Source: Rubrivivax sp.
Lineage (GTDB): Bacteria; Pseudomonadota; Gammaproteobacteria; Burkholderiales; Burkholderiaceae_C
Length of the DNA stretch: 58,539 nucleotides
NCBI GenBank assembly: GCA_027487905.1
Contig: JAIYCR010000005.1
Location: 1-58,539, forward strand
Direction: 5' to 3'
Shown: piece after piece, positions 39,153 through 49,019 of the stretch
Layout: every line of letters begins with the position of its first letter
Numbering within the stretch: position 1 is the first letter of the stretch
The notes under the pieces: model-generated
Told to the model about the DNA's origin: nothing
Seen by the model: only the letters and a program-made list of their open reading frames with translations
Databases searched by the model: none
Made by a program: the position numbers and the translations under genes

Positions 39153-39881
39153 ATGCACACCCTGGATTTCTGGTTCGACCCCGTCTCGCCCTATGCCGCG
39201 CTCGCCTTCGCTCGCCTGCCGCACGCGCTTGAAGGCCTGTCGGTGCAGGTGCGCTATCGCCCGGTGCTCTTCGCCGGGCTGCTCAGGCACTGGGGCCAGC
39301 TCGGCCCGGCGGAGATCGGCCCCAAGCGCGATTGGACCTACCGCCAGGTGCTGTGGCAGGCCCGCGAGCTCGGCCTGCCGCTTCAGCTGCCGGCCCGCCA
39401 CCCCTTCAACCCACTGGCGCTGCTGCGGCTGGCGTTCGCCTGCGCAAGCCCTGCGGCGGCTGCGCTGGCCCGCGAGCCGGACGCCGCAAGGCCGGCGGTC
39501 GCCCCGGCTGCGCTGCCCAACCGGCGGGTGGTGCAGGCCCTCTTCGACCATGTCTGGCAAGGCGCAGGCGATGCCGAGGATCCGCAGCGCCTTGCGGCTT
39601 TGGTGACAGCCCTCGCGCCCGCGCGGGACCCTCAAGGCGACGAGGTCAAGCAGGCGCTGCGCGCCAGCACCGAAGCGGCCATCGCGCAGGGCGTCTTCGG
39701 CGTTCCCACGATCCAGGCGGCGGGGCGCACCTTCTTCGGTCTGGATGCGCTGCCCATGCTGGCGCAGGCCCTGGCGGGCGATCCGTGGTTCGATGGCGCC
39801 GGCTGGACGGGCGCCGGCGAGGTGGGGGCCGGCACGGTCCGCTCCCGCGGCGATTCAAGTCAGCCCGCGGCGCGCCGTTAA
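39153..39881 (+). CDS. 2-hydroxychromene-2-carboxylate isomerase-type DsbA-fold protein
   Basis: A 242-residue thioredoxin/GST-kappa-fold protein. It begins LDFWFDPVSPYAALAFARLP, with Ser12 at the place used by HCCA isomerases for glutathione, and contains GVFGVPTIQAAGRTFFGLDA, the cis-proline segment. HCCA isomerases act in naphthalene and polycyclic aromatic degradation, yet many copies occur outside such pathways; here no aromatic genes are nearby. It ends the liuE-YbaK-DUF1289 run, and the photosensory cluster begins 39 bases later. Confidence 0.86.
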   Translation: MHTLDFWFDPVSPYAALAFARLPHALEGLSVQVRYRPVLFAGLLRHWGQLGPAEIGPKRDWTYRQVLWQARELGLPLQLPARHPFNPLALLRLAFACASPAAAALAREPDAARPAVAPAALPNRRVVQALFDHVWQGAGDAEDPQRLAALVTALAPARDPQGDEVKQALRASTEAAIAQGVFGVPTIQAAGRTFFGLDALPMLAQALAGDPWFDGAGWTGAGEVGAGTVRSRGDSSQPAARR

Positions 39882-39920
39882 CGGTTCAGGCGCCGGGTGG
39901 TCCGGCGGCAGGTGCGCCCC

Positions 39921-40433
39921 GTGAACCCCAGTCCCAGCACATCGCCGGTGTCCGATGGCCTCGCAAGCGACGCCCTGGCCGCGCTGGGCATCCGAACCGA
40001 GCTCGGCCTGCTCTATTGCGGCGGCAAGCCGGCGCTCTACCGGCGCCTGCTCGCTCTGTTCCTGGACGACCACGCCCGGCCCTTCGAGGCCCGGTGGCAC
40101 GCGGCCTGCGCCGCGGGCGACGCCCGGGCAGCCCACCGGCTCGTCCATTCGCTCAAGAGCAGCAGCCAGGCGGTCGGTGCCGAGCGGCTGGCCCAGGCCG
40201 CTGCCGCGCTGGAGATCGAGCTCGGAAACCCCGCACCGGCAGGCTGGGGCCTGGGCGTTGACCTGCCCCTGCCCGCAGCCACGGCTGCATCCGCAGGGCT
40301 GGCTCATCCTCGCAGCCTCGCCGCGCTGCTCGACGCCCTGGTGCCACTGCTCGACGCGCCTGAGCCTTTGCCCGTCCCCGGTCCGGTGCGCGATGGCGCA
40401 CCGGCCAGCGCCTTGCCCCCAACGCCCCCATGA
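39921..40433 (+). CDS. Hpt (histidine phosphotransfer) protein
   Basis: A roughly 170-residue protein with a helical Hpt domain in its centre. The phosphoacceptor His76 lies in AHRLVHSLKSSSQAVGAERL, the standard HxLK(G/S) pattern, and helices flank it (ALYRRLLALFLDDH before, LAQAAAALEIEL after). The C-terminal 75 residues are Pro/Ala-rich with a short helix. The GTG at 39921 has a GGCAGG site 8 bases upstream; a GTG at 39897 is also possible. Its stop overlaps the ATG of the receiver-protein gene (ATGA), so the two are coupled. It most likely carries phosphate between the hybrid kinase receiver and the stand-alone receiver of this cluster. Confidence 0.85.
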   Translation: MNPSPSTSPVSDGLASDALAALGIRTELGLLYCGGKPALYRRLLALFLDDHARPFEARWHAACAAGDARAAHRLVHSLKSSSQAVGAERLAQAAAALEIELGNPAPAGWGLGVDLPLPAATAASAGLAHPRSLAALLDALVPLLDAPEPLPVPGPVRDGAPASALPPTPP

Positions 40434-41584
40434 ACGCTGCCATTTCCGTCCTCATTGCCGATGACGACCCCGGCATGCGCCTGCTGCTGACCGATGCGCT
40501 GCAAGGCGTCGGCGAGGTCGTCGCCGTGGCCGACGGCCAGGCCTGCCTGGACCTGCTGGAGACGCGCGGCGCAGCGCTCGTGCTGCTCGACGCGGAGATG
40601 CCCGGGCTCAGCGGCTTCGAGACCTGCCGGCGCATCCGGGAGCGGCCCGAACCCGGGCCGGCGGTGATGTTCGTCTCCGGCCACGACGACATCGGCAGCC
40701 GGATGCGCGGCTACGAGGCCGGTGGCGACGACTATGTCTGCAAGCCGGTGCTGCCCGCCGAACTGCTCGCCAAGGTCCAGCGCCAGCTGGCCGCGGGCGA
40801 GACCCGACGTTCGCTCGGCCAGCAGCTCGACGAAGCCGTGGGAGCGGTGCTCAGCAGCGCCGACATGGTGGGCGAGGTCGGCGTGGTGCTGGATTTCCAG
40901 CGCCAGCTGGGTGAATACCGGGACGCCGCCGCGTTGGGCGTGGGCTTGCTGGAGTCGCTTGCCCGCTACGGGCTGGACGGCTGCGTCAGCGTGCGAAGCC
41001 GAGCCGGCCTGGCCTTGCTCAATGCGCGCGGGCCCTGCACGGCGCTGGAGCAGTCCATCCTCGAACATGTGGCGCTGCAGCGCGGCGGGCCGCGCATCCG
41101 CCCGCTGGGCCGCAACACCAGCTTCAATTTCGGGCCGATCGTGCTCTTCGTGCGCGAGCTGCCGATGGACCGTCCGGCGGGCATGCCCGCCGATGTGGCC
41201 GAGCGCCATGGCCGGGCCATCGACAACGTGGCCCTGCTGCTCGAGGGGGCGGCCGCCCGTCTGGCGGCCATCGACAACCAGGCGGTGGTGCGCGACCTGG
41301 ACGCCGCGCAGGGTCTGCTGGCCGCCAGCCAGGAAGCCCTGGCCACCTTGTCGCGGCAGAACCATGATGTCCTGGTGTCGGTCCGCTCGGCCTGCGACAC
41401 GCTGCACGCTCGGCTGGAGGACAGCTTCATCCACCTGGGGCTGATGCCCGGGCAGGAGGACCACCTGAGCGAGCTGGTCCGACAGCATTCCGCCGCCGTC
41501 CTTGTCGCCCTGCAGCAGGGCGAGGCAGCGGAAACCGCGCTGCGCCGGGTGGTCGAGCGACTGGGCGGTCGAGCGGCGCCCTGA
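40430..41584 (+). CDS. Response regulator with unassigned C-terminal domain
   Basis: A 384-residue protein. Residues 1-125 are a receiver domain: Asp11/Asp12 acidic pair, phosphoacceptor Asp54 in LLDAEMPG, Ser84 in FVSG and Lys105 in CKPV. Residues 130-384 do not match a DNA-binding or enzymatic output I recognise. They include VLDFQRQLGEYRDAAALGVG, a GAF-like stretch (CVSVRSRAGLALLNARGPC, FGPIVLFVREL) and a long C-terminal helical region (residues 260-384) that could form a coiled coil. This suggests a protein-interaction output. It overlaps the Hpt gene by 4 bases and is followed by the BLUF gene after 109 bases. Confidence 0.88.
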   Translation: MNAAISVLIADDDPGMRLLLTDALQGVGEVVAVADGQACLDLLETRGAALVLLDAEMPGLSGFETCRRIRERPEPGPAVMFVSGHDDIGSRMRGYEAGGDDYVCKPVLPAELLAKVQRQLAAGETRRSLGQQLDEAVGAVLSSADMVGEVGVVLDFQRQLGEYRDAAALGVGLLESLARYGLDGCVSVRSRAGLALLNARGPCTALEQSILEHVALQRGGPRIRPLGRNTSFNFGPIVLFVRELPMDRPAGMPADVAERHGRAIDNVALLLEGAAARLAAIDNQAVVRDLDAAQGLLAASQEALATLSRQNHDVLVSVRSACDTLHARLEDSFIHLGLMPGQEDHLSELVRQHSAAVLVALQQGEAAETALRRVVERLGGRAAP

Positions 41585-41693
41585 GCCATCAGGCGCGGGC
41601 CGGCGGGGCCACCCGCCAACAATGCACGGGGAGACGACGATGCCAGCGCTCGGCGGTCGTCGTACGCTCGGGCCACACGGCAAGGAGGATGCG

Positions 41694-42185
41694 ATGAGCG
41701 ATCCCTCGGACCTGTCGAGCCTGGTCTACGTGAGCGAAGTCCGCCGCCCGATGAGCGCGGCCGAACTCGTGCGGCTGATGGAAGAGATCGAGCCGCGCAA
41801 CCGCAGCAACGGCCTGACCGGCATGCTGCTCTACAAGGATGGCTGCTTCATCCAGGCGCTGGAGGGGCCGCATCAGGCGGTGCGGGCCACGCTGGAGCGC
41901 ATCCGTCGCGACCGGCGGCACCGTGGCCTCGTGGTGCTGCAGGAGCAGGCGCTGGCCGAACGCCAGTTCCCCGCCTGGTCGATGGGGTTTCGCAACCTGA
42001 ACGGTGCGGCCGACGACGCGTCTGACGGCCCCCGGCCCGCGGCCTACTCCGACTTCATGCAGGGCGGCGAGCCCGGCGCCCGCGAAGTGCCAGGGCTGGT
42101 GCCGGCCGGTGCGGCCGGGCTGCTGCTGCGGGCCTTCCGACAGGTCAGCTCGTCCTTTGCGCTGCCGCAGTCGCGCGGCCGGTGA
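41694..42185 (+). CDS. BLUF-domain blue-light photoreceptor
   Basis: A 163-residue protein. Residues 7-100 are a BLUF flavin-binding domain with the full photochemical set: Tyr12 (SLVYVS), Asn36 (RNRSNGLTG), Gln54 (FIQALEG), and Trp95 and Met97 (FPAWSMGF). These correspond to Tyr21, Asn45, Gln63, Trp104 and Met106 of AppA. The last 60 residues are Pro/Gly/Ala-rich with a final helix (AAGLLLRAFRQVSSSFAL) and contain no output domain, so it must signal through protein contact. An AAGGAGG site at 41682-41688 fixes the ATG at 41694; the longer frame overlaps the receiver gene. It is followed by the PYP gene. Confidence 0.95.
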   Translation: MSDPSDLSSLVYVSEVRRPMSAAELVRLMEEIEPRNRSNGLTGMLLYKDGCFIQALEGPHQAVRATLERIRRDRRHRGLVVLQEQALAERQFPAWSMGFRNLNGAADDASDGPRPAAYSDFMQGGEPGAREVPGLVPAGAAGLLLRAFRQVSSSFALPQSRGR

Positions 42186-42285
42186 AGTGCGCTGCTGGCG
42201 ACGCCACGCCGCTCGCGGTGGCCCCACAATTTGAGCTTTCGCGCAAGGCGCACCCCGTGCGCAGGCCCCATCCGAACGGACGCCC

Positions 42286-42669
42286 ATGCTGCCTGTCGAC
42301 TTCCACTCCCCCGAATTGCCCAGCCGGCTGGCCGACCTGACGGCCGAGCAGCTCGACGGGCTCGCCTTCGGCCTGATCGGCTTCGACGCCGACGACCGCG
42401 TTCAGGCCTACAACCGCCTGGAAGCGGCGGCCACCGGCCTGGACCCGCTGCGGGTGCGGGGCCTGAACGTCTTCACCGAACTGGCCCAGTGCATGAACAA
42501 CTTCCTCGTGGCCGAGCGCTTCCGTTCGGCGCGCGAGCAGTTGCTGGCCCTGGACGAGACGCTGCCCTACACGCTGACCTGGCGCATGCGGCCCACGCCC
42601 GTTCGACTGCGGCTCATCTGGGCGCCGGGGGCGGCGCTGGCCTTCATCGCCCTCGAGCGGCTGGCCTGA
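42286..42669 (+). CDS. pyp: Photoactive yellow protein (PYP)
   Basis: A 127-residue single PAS-domain protein that aligns almost without gaps to the 125-residue PYP of Halorhodospira halophila. LDGLAFG at 23-29 matches exactly. Cys69 stands at the p-coumaroyl attachment position, with Tyr42, Glu46 and Thr50 of the chromophore pocket also in place. Tyr95, Met101 and the WRMRPT segment correspond to Tyr94, Met100 and Tyr-Gln-Met-Thr-Pro-Thr. Arg52 of the pocket is replaced by Leu52 and Phe96 by Leu97. It is probably a blue-light sensor with its own colour and cycle speed. No tyrosine ammonia lyase or p-coumaroyl ligase gene is in the window. Confidence 0.92.
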   Translation: MLPVDFHSPELPSRLADLTAEQLDGLAFGLIGFDADDRVQAYNRLEAAATGLDPLRVRGLNVFTELAQCMNNFLVAERFRSAREQLLALDETLPYTLTWRMRPTPVRLRLIWAPGAALAFIALERLA

Positions 42670-42682
42670 GGGCCGTGGCGCC

Positions 42683-44731
42683 ATGAAGACAGTCCAGGCC
42701 GATTCCGAAGCCTCGCTGCTCGATTACCTCTATCGCTCGTCGCTGCGCCTGGTGGTGCTGGACCCGCGCGGCGCCATCGAATGGATCACCCCGCAGGCGG
42801 CGGCCATGCTCGTGCCGCTGGCGCCGGACGGCCGGGTGGACAACCTCTTTGGTCTGCTTGCCCCGCAGGTGCCCGATCTGGCCGCGCTGGTGGGCGCGGC
42901 ACGCGGTGCGGTGGTGTGCAGCGGGCTGAGCTTCGACGTGCCCTGGAAGCCCGAGCCCCGCGTGTATTCGCTGGACCTGCAGTGGGTGGAGAGCGACCGG
43001 CTGCTCGCCTTGCTGGCCGACGTCACCCTGGCCGAGCAGCAGGCCGCCCAGGAGCGCACCCAGGCGCTGGCCGACCGCGTGATCTACGAGGCGCGGCTGC
43101 TGGCCAGCGACGACCTGCTCAAGCGTCTGTCCGCCCAGGTGCCCGGCGTGCTCTTCCAGCTGCAGCGCGATGCGGACGGCCGGCTGCACCTGCCCTTCGT
43201 CAGCCACGGCATGGCCGAGCTCTTCGGCCTGGCGGTCGATGAGGTCCGCGCCGACCCTCAGCGCTGGTTGCGCAGCCTGAACCCGGCGGACCTGCCGGGT
43301 TTCCTCGCATCCATGGAGGCCTCGGCGCGCGCCTTGCAGACCTGGTCGCATGTGTTCCGGGGGGGGTTGTCTGGCCCCGGCCCCGGCCGGGCCGGCTGGC
43401 GCCAGCTTCAGGCCCAGCCGCTGCGCCAGAGCGACGGCGGCACGGTGTGGTTCGGCTTCGTATCGGACATCAGCGCCCAGGTGGATGCCGAGGAGCGCCT
43501 GCGCCTGCTCAACGAGTCGCTGGAGTCGCGGGTGCTGCAGCGCACGCAGCAGCTGGCCGTGGCGCGCGACGCCGCCGAGCAGGCCAGCCGCAGCCGGGGC
43601 GAGTTCCTGGCCAAGATGAGCCACGAGATCCGCACGCCGATGAACGCGGTGCTCGGCATGACCCATCTGGCGCTGCGCGAGACCGGCGACCCGCGCCTGG
43701 TGGAGCGGCTGCGCACCATCCAGCAGTCCGGCGAGCACCTGCTGGGCGTGATCAACGACATCCTCGACTTCTCCAGGATCGACGCCGGCAAGCTCGAGCT
43801 CGAGCTTCGCCCCTTCTCGCTGGGCAGCGTGCTGGACACCGCCTTCGTGCTGGTGGCCGAGCGCGCGCGGTCCAAGGGCCTTCGCATGAGCGTCGATGCG
43901 GACCGAGCGCTGCCCGAACAGGTGCTGGGCGATGCCCGGCGGCTGCAGCAGGTGCTGCTCAACCTGCTGAACAACGCGGTCAACTACACCGACGCGGGCG
44001 AGGTCTGCCTGAAGGTGGCGCCCGCCGCCGAGCCGCCGGGCTGGATTCGCTTCGAGGTGCACGACACCGGCGTAGGCCTGGATGCCGAACAGCAGTCCAG
44101 GCTCTTCCGTTCCTTCGAGCAGGTGGACAACTCGATGGCGCGGCGGCACGGCGGATCGGGCCTGGGTCTGGCGATCAGCCAGCAGCTGGTTGAGTTGATG
44201 CACGGCCAGATCACGCTGGTCAGCGAACCGGGGCGCGGCAGCGTCTTTGCCTTCACTGCCCAGCTGCCGCCCGCTGCGCCGCCGGCTGTATCAGTGGCCA
44301 CGGCCGACCTTGCGGCCGCGCCGCCGGCGGCCGTGCCCGGGGGTCTGCGGGGGCGCCGCGTGCTGCTGGTGGACGACAACACCTTCAACCAGATCATCAC
44401 CCGCGAGCTGCTCGAGCACGAAGGGGTGTCGGTGGTGGTGGCCGAGGACGGCGAGCAGGCGCTGGCCCGCCTGGACGGCGACCCGCCCTACGACGCGGTG
44501 CTGATGGATGTGCAGATGCCGGGCATGGACGGCCTGGAGGCCACCCGGCGCCTGCGCGCGTCGGGGCGCTTCACCGGCCTGCCGGTCATTGCGATGACGG
44601 CCCATGCGCGGCCTGAGGACCGCGAGGTCTGCACCGCCGCGGGCATGGACGACTTCATCACCAAGCCGGTCGACCCGGCGCTGCTGTATGCCCGGCTGGC
44701 GCGCTGGCTGCAGCCCGCCAGACCGGGCTGA
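42683..44731 (+). CDS. Hybrid histidine kinase with two PAS-like regions
   Basis: A 682-residue hybrid sensor kinase with no membrane segment, so it is cytoplasmic. Residues 15-115 and 145-265 look like PAS domains (LRLVVLDPRGAIEWITPQAA; VPGVLFQLQRDADGRLHLPF), then a coiled coil, a HisKA domain with His314 in MSHEIRTPMN, an HATPase domain with NNAVNY (N box), DTGVGL (G1) and GSGLGL (G2), and a receiver domain with Asp609 in MDVQMPG. The first PAS carries no Cys-Tyr-Glu set, so it is not a second PYP. It starts 13 bases after the PYP stop and is the natural reader of the adjacent photosensors, via the Hpt protein. Confidence 0.93.
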   Translation: MKTVQADSEASLLDYLYRSSLRLVVLDPRGAIEWITPQAAAMLVPLAPDGRVDNLFGLLAPQVPDLAALVGAARGAVVCSGLSFDVPWKPEPRVYSLDLQWVESDRLLALLADVTLAEQQAAQERTQALADRVIYEARLLASDDLLKRLSAQVPGVLFQLQRDADGRLHLPFVSHGMAELFGLAVDEVRADPQRWLRSLNPADLPGFLASMEASARALQTWSHVFRGGLSGPGPGRAGWRQLQAQPLRQSDGGTVWFGFVSDISAQVDAEERLRLLNESLESRVLQRTQQLAVARDAAEQASRSRGEFLAKMSHEIRTPMNAVLGMTHLALRETGDPRLVERLRTIQQSGEHLLGVINDILDFSRIDAGKLELELRPFSLGSVLDTAFVLVAERARSKGLRMSVDADRALPEQVLGDARRLQQVLLNLLNNAVNYTDAGEVCLKVAPAAEPPGWIRFEVHDTGVGLDAEQQSRLFRSFEQVDNSMARRHGGSGLGLAISQQLVELMHGQITLVSEPGRGSVFAFTAQLPPAAPPAVSVATADLAAAPPAAVPGGLRGRRVLLVDDNTFNQIITRELLEHEGVSVVVAEDGEQALARLDGDPPYDAVLMDVQMPGMDGLEATRRLRASGRFTGLPVIAMTAHARPEDREVCTAAGMDDFITKPVDPALLYARLARWLQPARPG

Positions 44732-44763
44732 ACAGGGGTCGTCGAGACCGTCGCCGGCGCCGG

Positions 44764-45063
44764 TCAGCCCGGGCCCACCACCTCGAAGTGCTCGACCACC
44801 GGCGGGGCGGCGAAGAAGGGGCCGACGATGGCGCGCCACTCGGGGAAAAGCGGCCCCTGGCGGAAGCCCACCGTGTGGTCTTCCAGCGTGGCCCATTCGA
44901 TCTGCAGCAGGTAGCGCTCGGGGCTTTCGACGCCGCGGCGCACGCTGGCCCGCAGGAAGCCCGTCGCGCGGCGGGCCACCGTGTCGAGGCCGCGCTGGAT
45001 CGCTTCCTCGAAGGCGGCTTGTTCGCCGGGGCGGATGCGGATGTCGGCCAGTTCGAGGATCAA
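44764..45063 (-). CDS. Antibiotic biosynthesis monooxygenase-like (ABM) protein
   Basis: A 99-residue dimeric alpha-beta barrel protein of the ABM type: residues 1-15 form the first strand and loop (ADIRIRPGEQAAFEEAI), the middle has FLRASVRRGVESPERYLLQIEWATLEDHTVGF, and it ends PVVEHFEVVGPG. Such proteins bind or oxidise small aromatic or heme-like ligands, or have regulatory roles; the ligand is unknown here. The start is a TTG at 45063 with GGAG eight bases upstream. It lies downstream of the binding protein on the same strand, 31 bases after that stop, and converges on the hybrid kinase. Confidence 0.82.
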   Translation of the reverse strand: MILELADIRIRPGEQAAFEEAIQRGLDTVARRATGFLRASVRRGVESPERYLLQIEWATLEDHTVGFRQGPLFPEWRAIVGPFFAAPPVVEHFEVVGPG

Positions 45064-45094
45064 TTCGGGCTCCGGTTCATCGAGGGGTGCGCGC

Positions 45095-46282
45095 TCACAG
45101 GCGGCAGCCGCGGGCCGGGTCGGCCAGGGCCTTGACCGCCACCGAGCGGAACTCGTTGTTCACGCCCCGGGCCTCGCGCACGTACATGTCCTGCACCGGG
45201 TTGCCCGCCGCCGATAGGGTGAACTTGCCGCGCGGGCTGTCCACCGTGGCGCGGCGCATGGCCGCGGTCATCGCGTCGCGCTTGGTGATGTCGCCCTTCA
45301 CCGCGTTCAGGCCCGCCGCGAGGATCTGCGCGGCGTCGTAGCCCTGCACCGCGTAGACGTCCGCGTTCTGCTTGTAGGTGAGCGCGAAGCTCTTGCGGAA
45401 GGCGTTGTTGCGCGGGGTCTCCAGGTTGTCCGCATAGTGCAGCGTGGTGAGCAGGCCCTGGGCGGCTGCGCCCTGCGCCTCGAGCGTGCCGTCGGTGAGG
45501 AAGCCCGAGCCGTACAGCGGGATCGTCTTGTTCAGGCCCGCCGCGGCGTAGTCCTTGACGAACTTCACCGCGCCGCCGCCGGCGAAGAAGGCGAAGACGG
45601 CGTCGGGTTTCTGGGCGGCGATCTCGGTGAGCAGCGCCTGGAACTCCACGTTCGGGAAGGGCAGGGTCAGGTCCTTGACCACCTTGCCGCCACCCTTCTC
45701 GAACGCTTCGGTGAAGCCCTTGACCGTCTCGTTGCCGGCCGCGTAGTTCCAGGTGATGGTCATCATGCGCTTGGCGCCCTTCTGGGCGGCCAGCACGCCG
45801 GTGGAGTAGCCCGGCTGCCAGTTGGAAAAGCTCGAGCGCACGATGTTCGGGCCGCACAGCGGGCCGGTGATGGCGTCCGCTCCGGCGTTGGGCACGATCA
45901 GCAGCGTGTTGCTCTCCTTGGCCGCGCGCGCCATGGCCAGCGCCACGCCCGAGTGCACCGTGCCCACCAGCACGTCCACGTTGTCGCGCTTGATGAGCTT
46001 GTTCACGTTGTCGGTGGCCTTGGACGGGTCGCTCTCGTCGTCCACGCGGAAGTACTGGATGTCGCGGCCGGCGAGCTTGCCGCCTTGCTCCTGCACGTAG
46101 AGCCGGAAGCCCTTGTCGATCATCTCGCCCAGGAAGGCGAAGGTGCCGGTGGACGGCAGCATCAGGCCGACCTTGATCGGCGGCTGAGCGGCGGCGGCGG
46201 GCGCCTGGGCCTGGGCGGCGCCGGCGGCCGCGAGGCCGGCGGACAGGGCCACGAGGGCTTTGGCGAAGGAAAGGGCGTTCAT
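45095..46282 (-). CDS. ABC transporter substrate-binding protein, branched-chain amino acid type
   Basis: A 395-residue periplasmic binding protein of the LivJ/LivK class. The signal peptide ends AGAAQAQA near residue 26. The mature part starts IKVGLMLPSTGTFAFLGEMI and contains the RVDDESDPSKATDNVNKLI segment, GTVHSGVALAMARAAKESN and SFSNWQPGYSTGVLAAQKGA. A CAGGAG site precedes the ATG at 46282. The permease and ATPase genes are not in the window, so it is an orphan here. The ligand could be a branched-chain amino acid, amide or aromatic acid. Confidence 0.9.
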   Translation of the reverse strand: MNALSFAKALVALSAGLAAAGAAQAQAPAAAAQPPIKVGLMLPSTGTFAFLGEMIDKGFRLYVQEQGGKLAGRDIQYFRVDDESDPSKATDNVNKLIKRDNVDVLVGTVHSGVALAMARAAKESNTLLIVPNAGADAITGPLCGPNIVRSSFSNWQPGYSTGVLAAQKGAKRMMTITWNYAAGNETVKGFTEAFEKGGGKVVKDLTLPFPNVEFQALLTEIAAQKPDAVFAFFAGGGAVKFVKDYAAAGLNKTIPLYGSGFLTDGTLEAQGAAAQGLLTTLHYADNLETPRNNAFRKSFALTYKQNADVYAVQGYDAAQILAAGLNAVKGDITKRDAMTAAMRRATVDSPRGKFTLSAAGNPVQDMYVREARGVNNEFRSVAVKALADPARGCRL

Positions 46283-46410
46283 GGCGACTCCTGCGGCGGC
46301 TGGGGGCCGGGCGGACGGGGTGGTCCTGCCCGGGCAAACCGCCTGAATGTAGAAGCCCGGCGGTGCCCGCGCATCGGGGCAGACCACAGGAAGCGACCGA
46401 AGCGCCTTCC

Positions 46411-46416
46411 TACAAT
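46411..46416 (+). promoter_or_regulatory. -10-like element upstream of maeB
   Basis: TACAAT is an isolated AT-rich hexamer in GC-rich sequence 77 bases before the maeB ATG. No clear -35 is visible. Confidence 0.35.
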
Positions 46417-46456
46417 CCACGCCCCGGGTCTGCGCAGGTGCGAGGCCCCATCCTCG

Positions 46457-46492
46457 CTTGAGCCACTGCCTGAGCCACCGCCTGAGCCCCAC
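46457..46492 (+). repeat. Three 12-bp tandem repeats abutting the maeB start
   Basis: Three near-identical 12-mers (CTTGAGCCACTG, CCTGAGCCACCG, CCTGAGCCCCAC) run right up to the ATG of maeB with no Shine-Dalgarno. They keep the reading frame open (Pro-Glu-Pro repeats) without offering a start. They may be an expansion in the leader. Confidence 0.6.
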
Positions 46493-48787
<2,295 letters not shown>

Positions 48788-49019
48788 GCACGCGCTTACA
48801 CCTTCGTCCGTTCAAGTCCAGCAAACGCATCGCCCTGCGGTGCCCCTTGCCGCAGGGGCCCGCTGCGGGTGGGTCGATGTCATCGCTCACAGGGCCTTGA
48901 TGCCTTATCGCTTGAGTCGATAGGCCGAAGTTGTTACGATCGAGTGTTCGATATCAGGGATAACCCGATCTCCGCAGCGGGTGTCGCCTCCCTGCGGACC
49001 ACCCCGCGCGAACCCCGAC
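48788..49019. other. Gene-free spacer with small inverted repeats
   Basis: No ORF with the local codon bias is present. A small stem GTAAGC/GCTTAC sits at the maeB stop without a T-run. Further on, two short dyads occur close together in an AT-richer patch: TATCG..CGATA (48906-48922) and ATCGA..TCGAT (48939-48952). They lie just before the ribonuclease gene and could be regulator sites. Confidence 0.4.

Noticed and set aside
42683-43030. First PAS of the hybrid kinase as another PYP domain
   Set aside because: It lacks the Cys and Tyr/Glu set needed for a p-coumarate chromophore.
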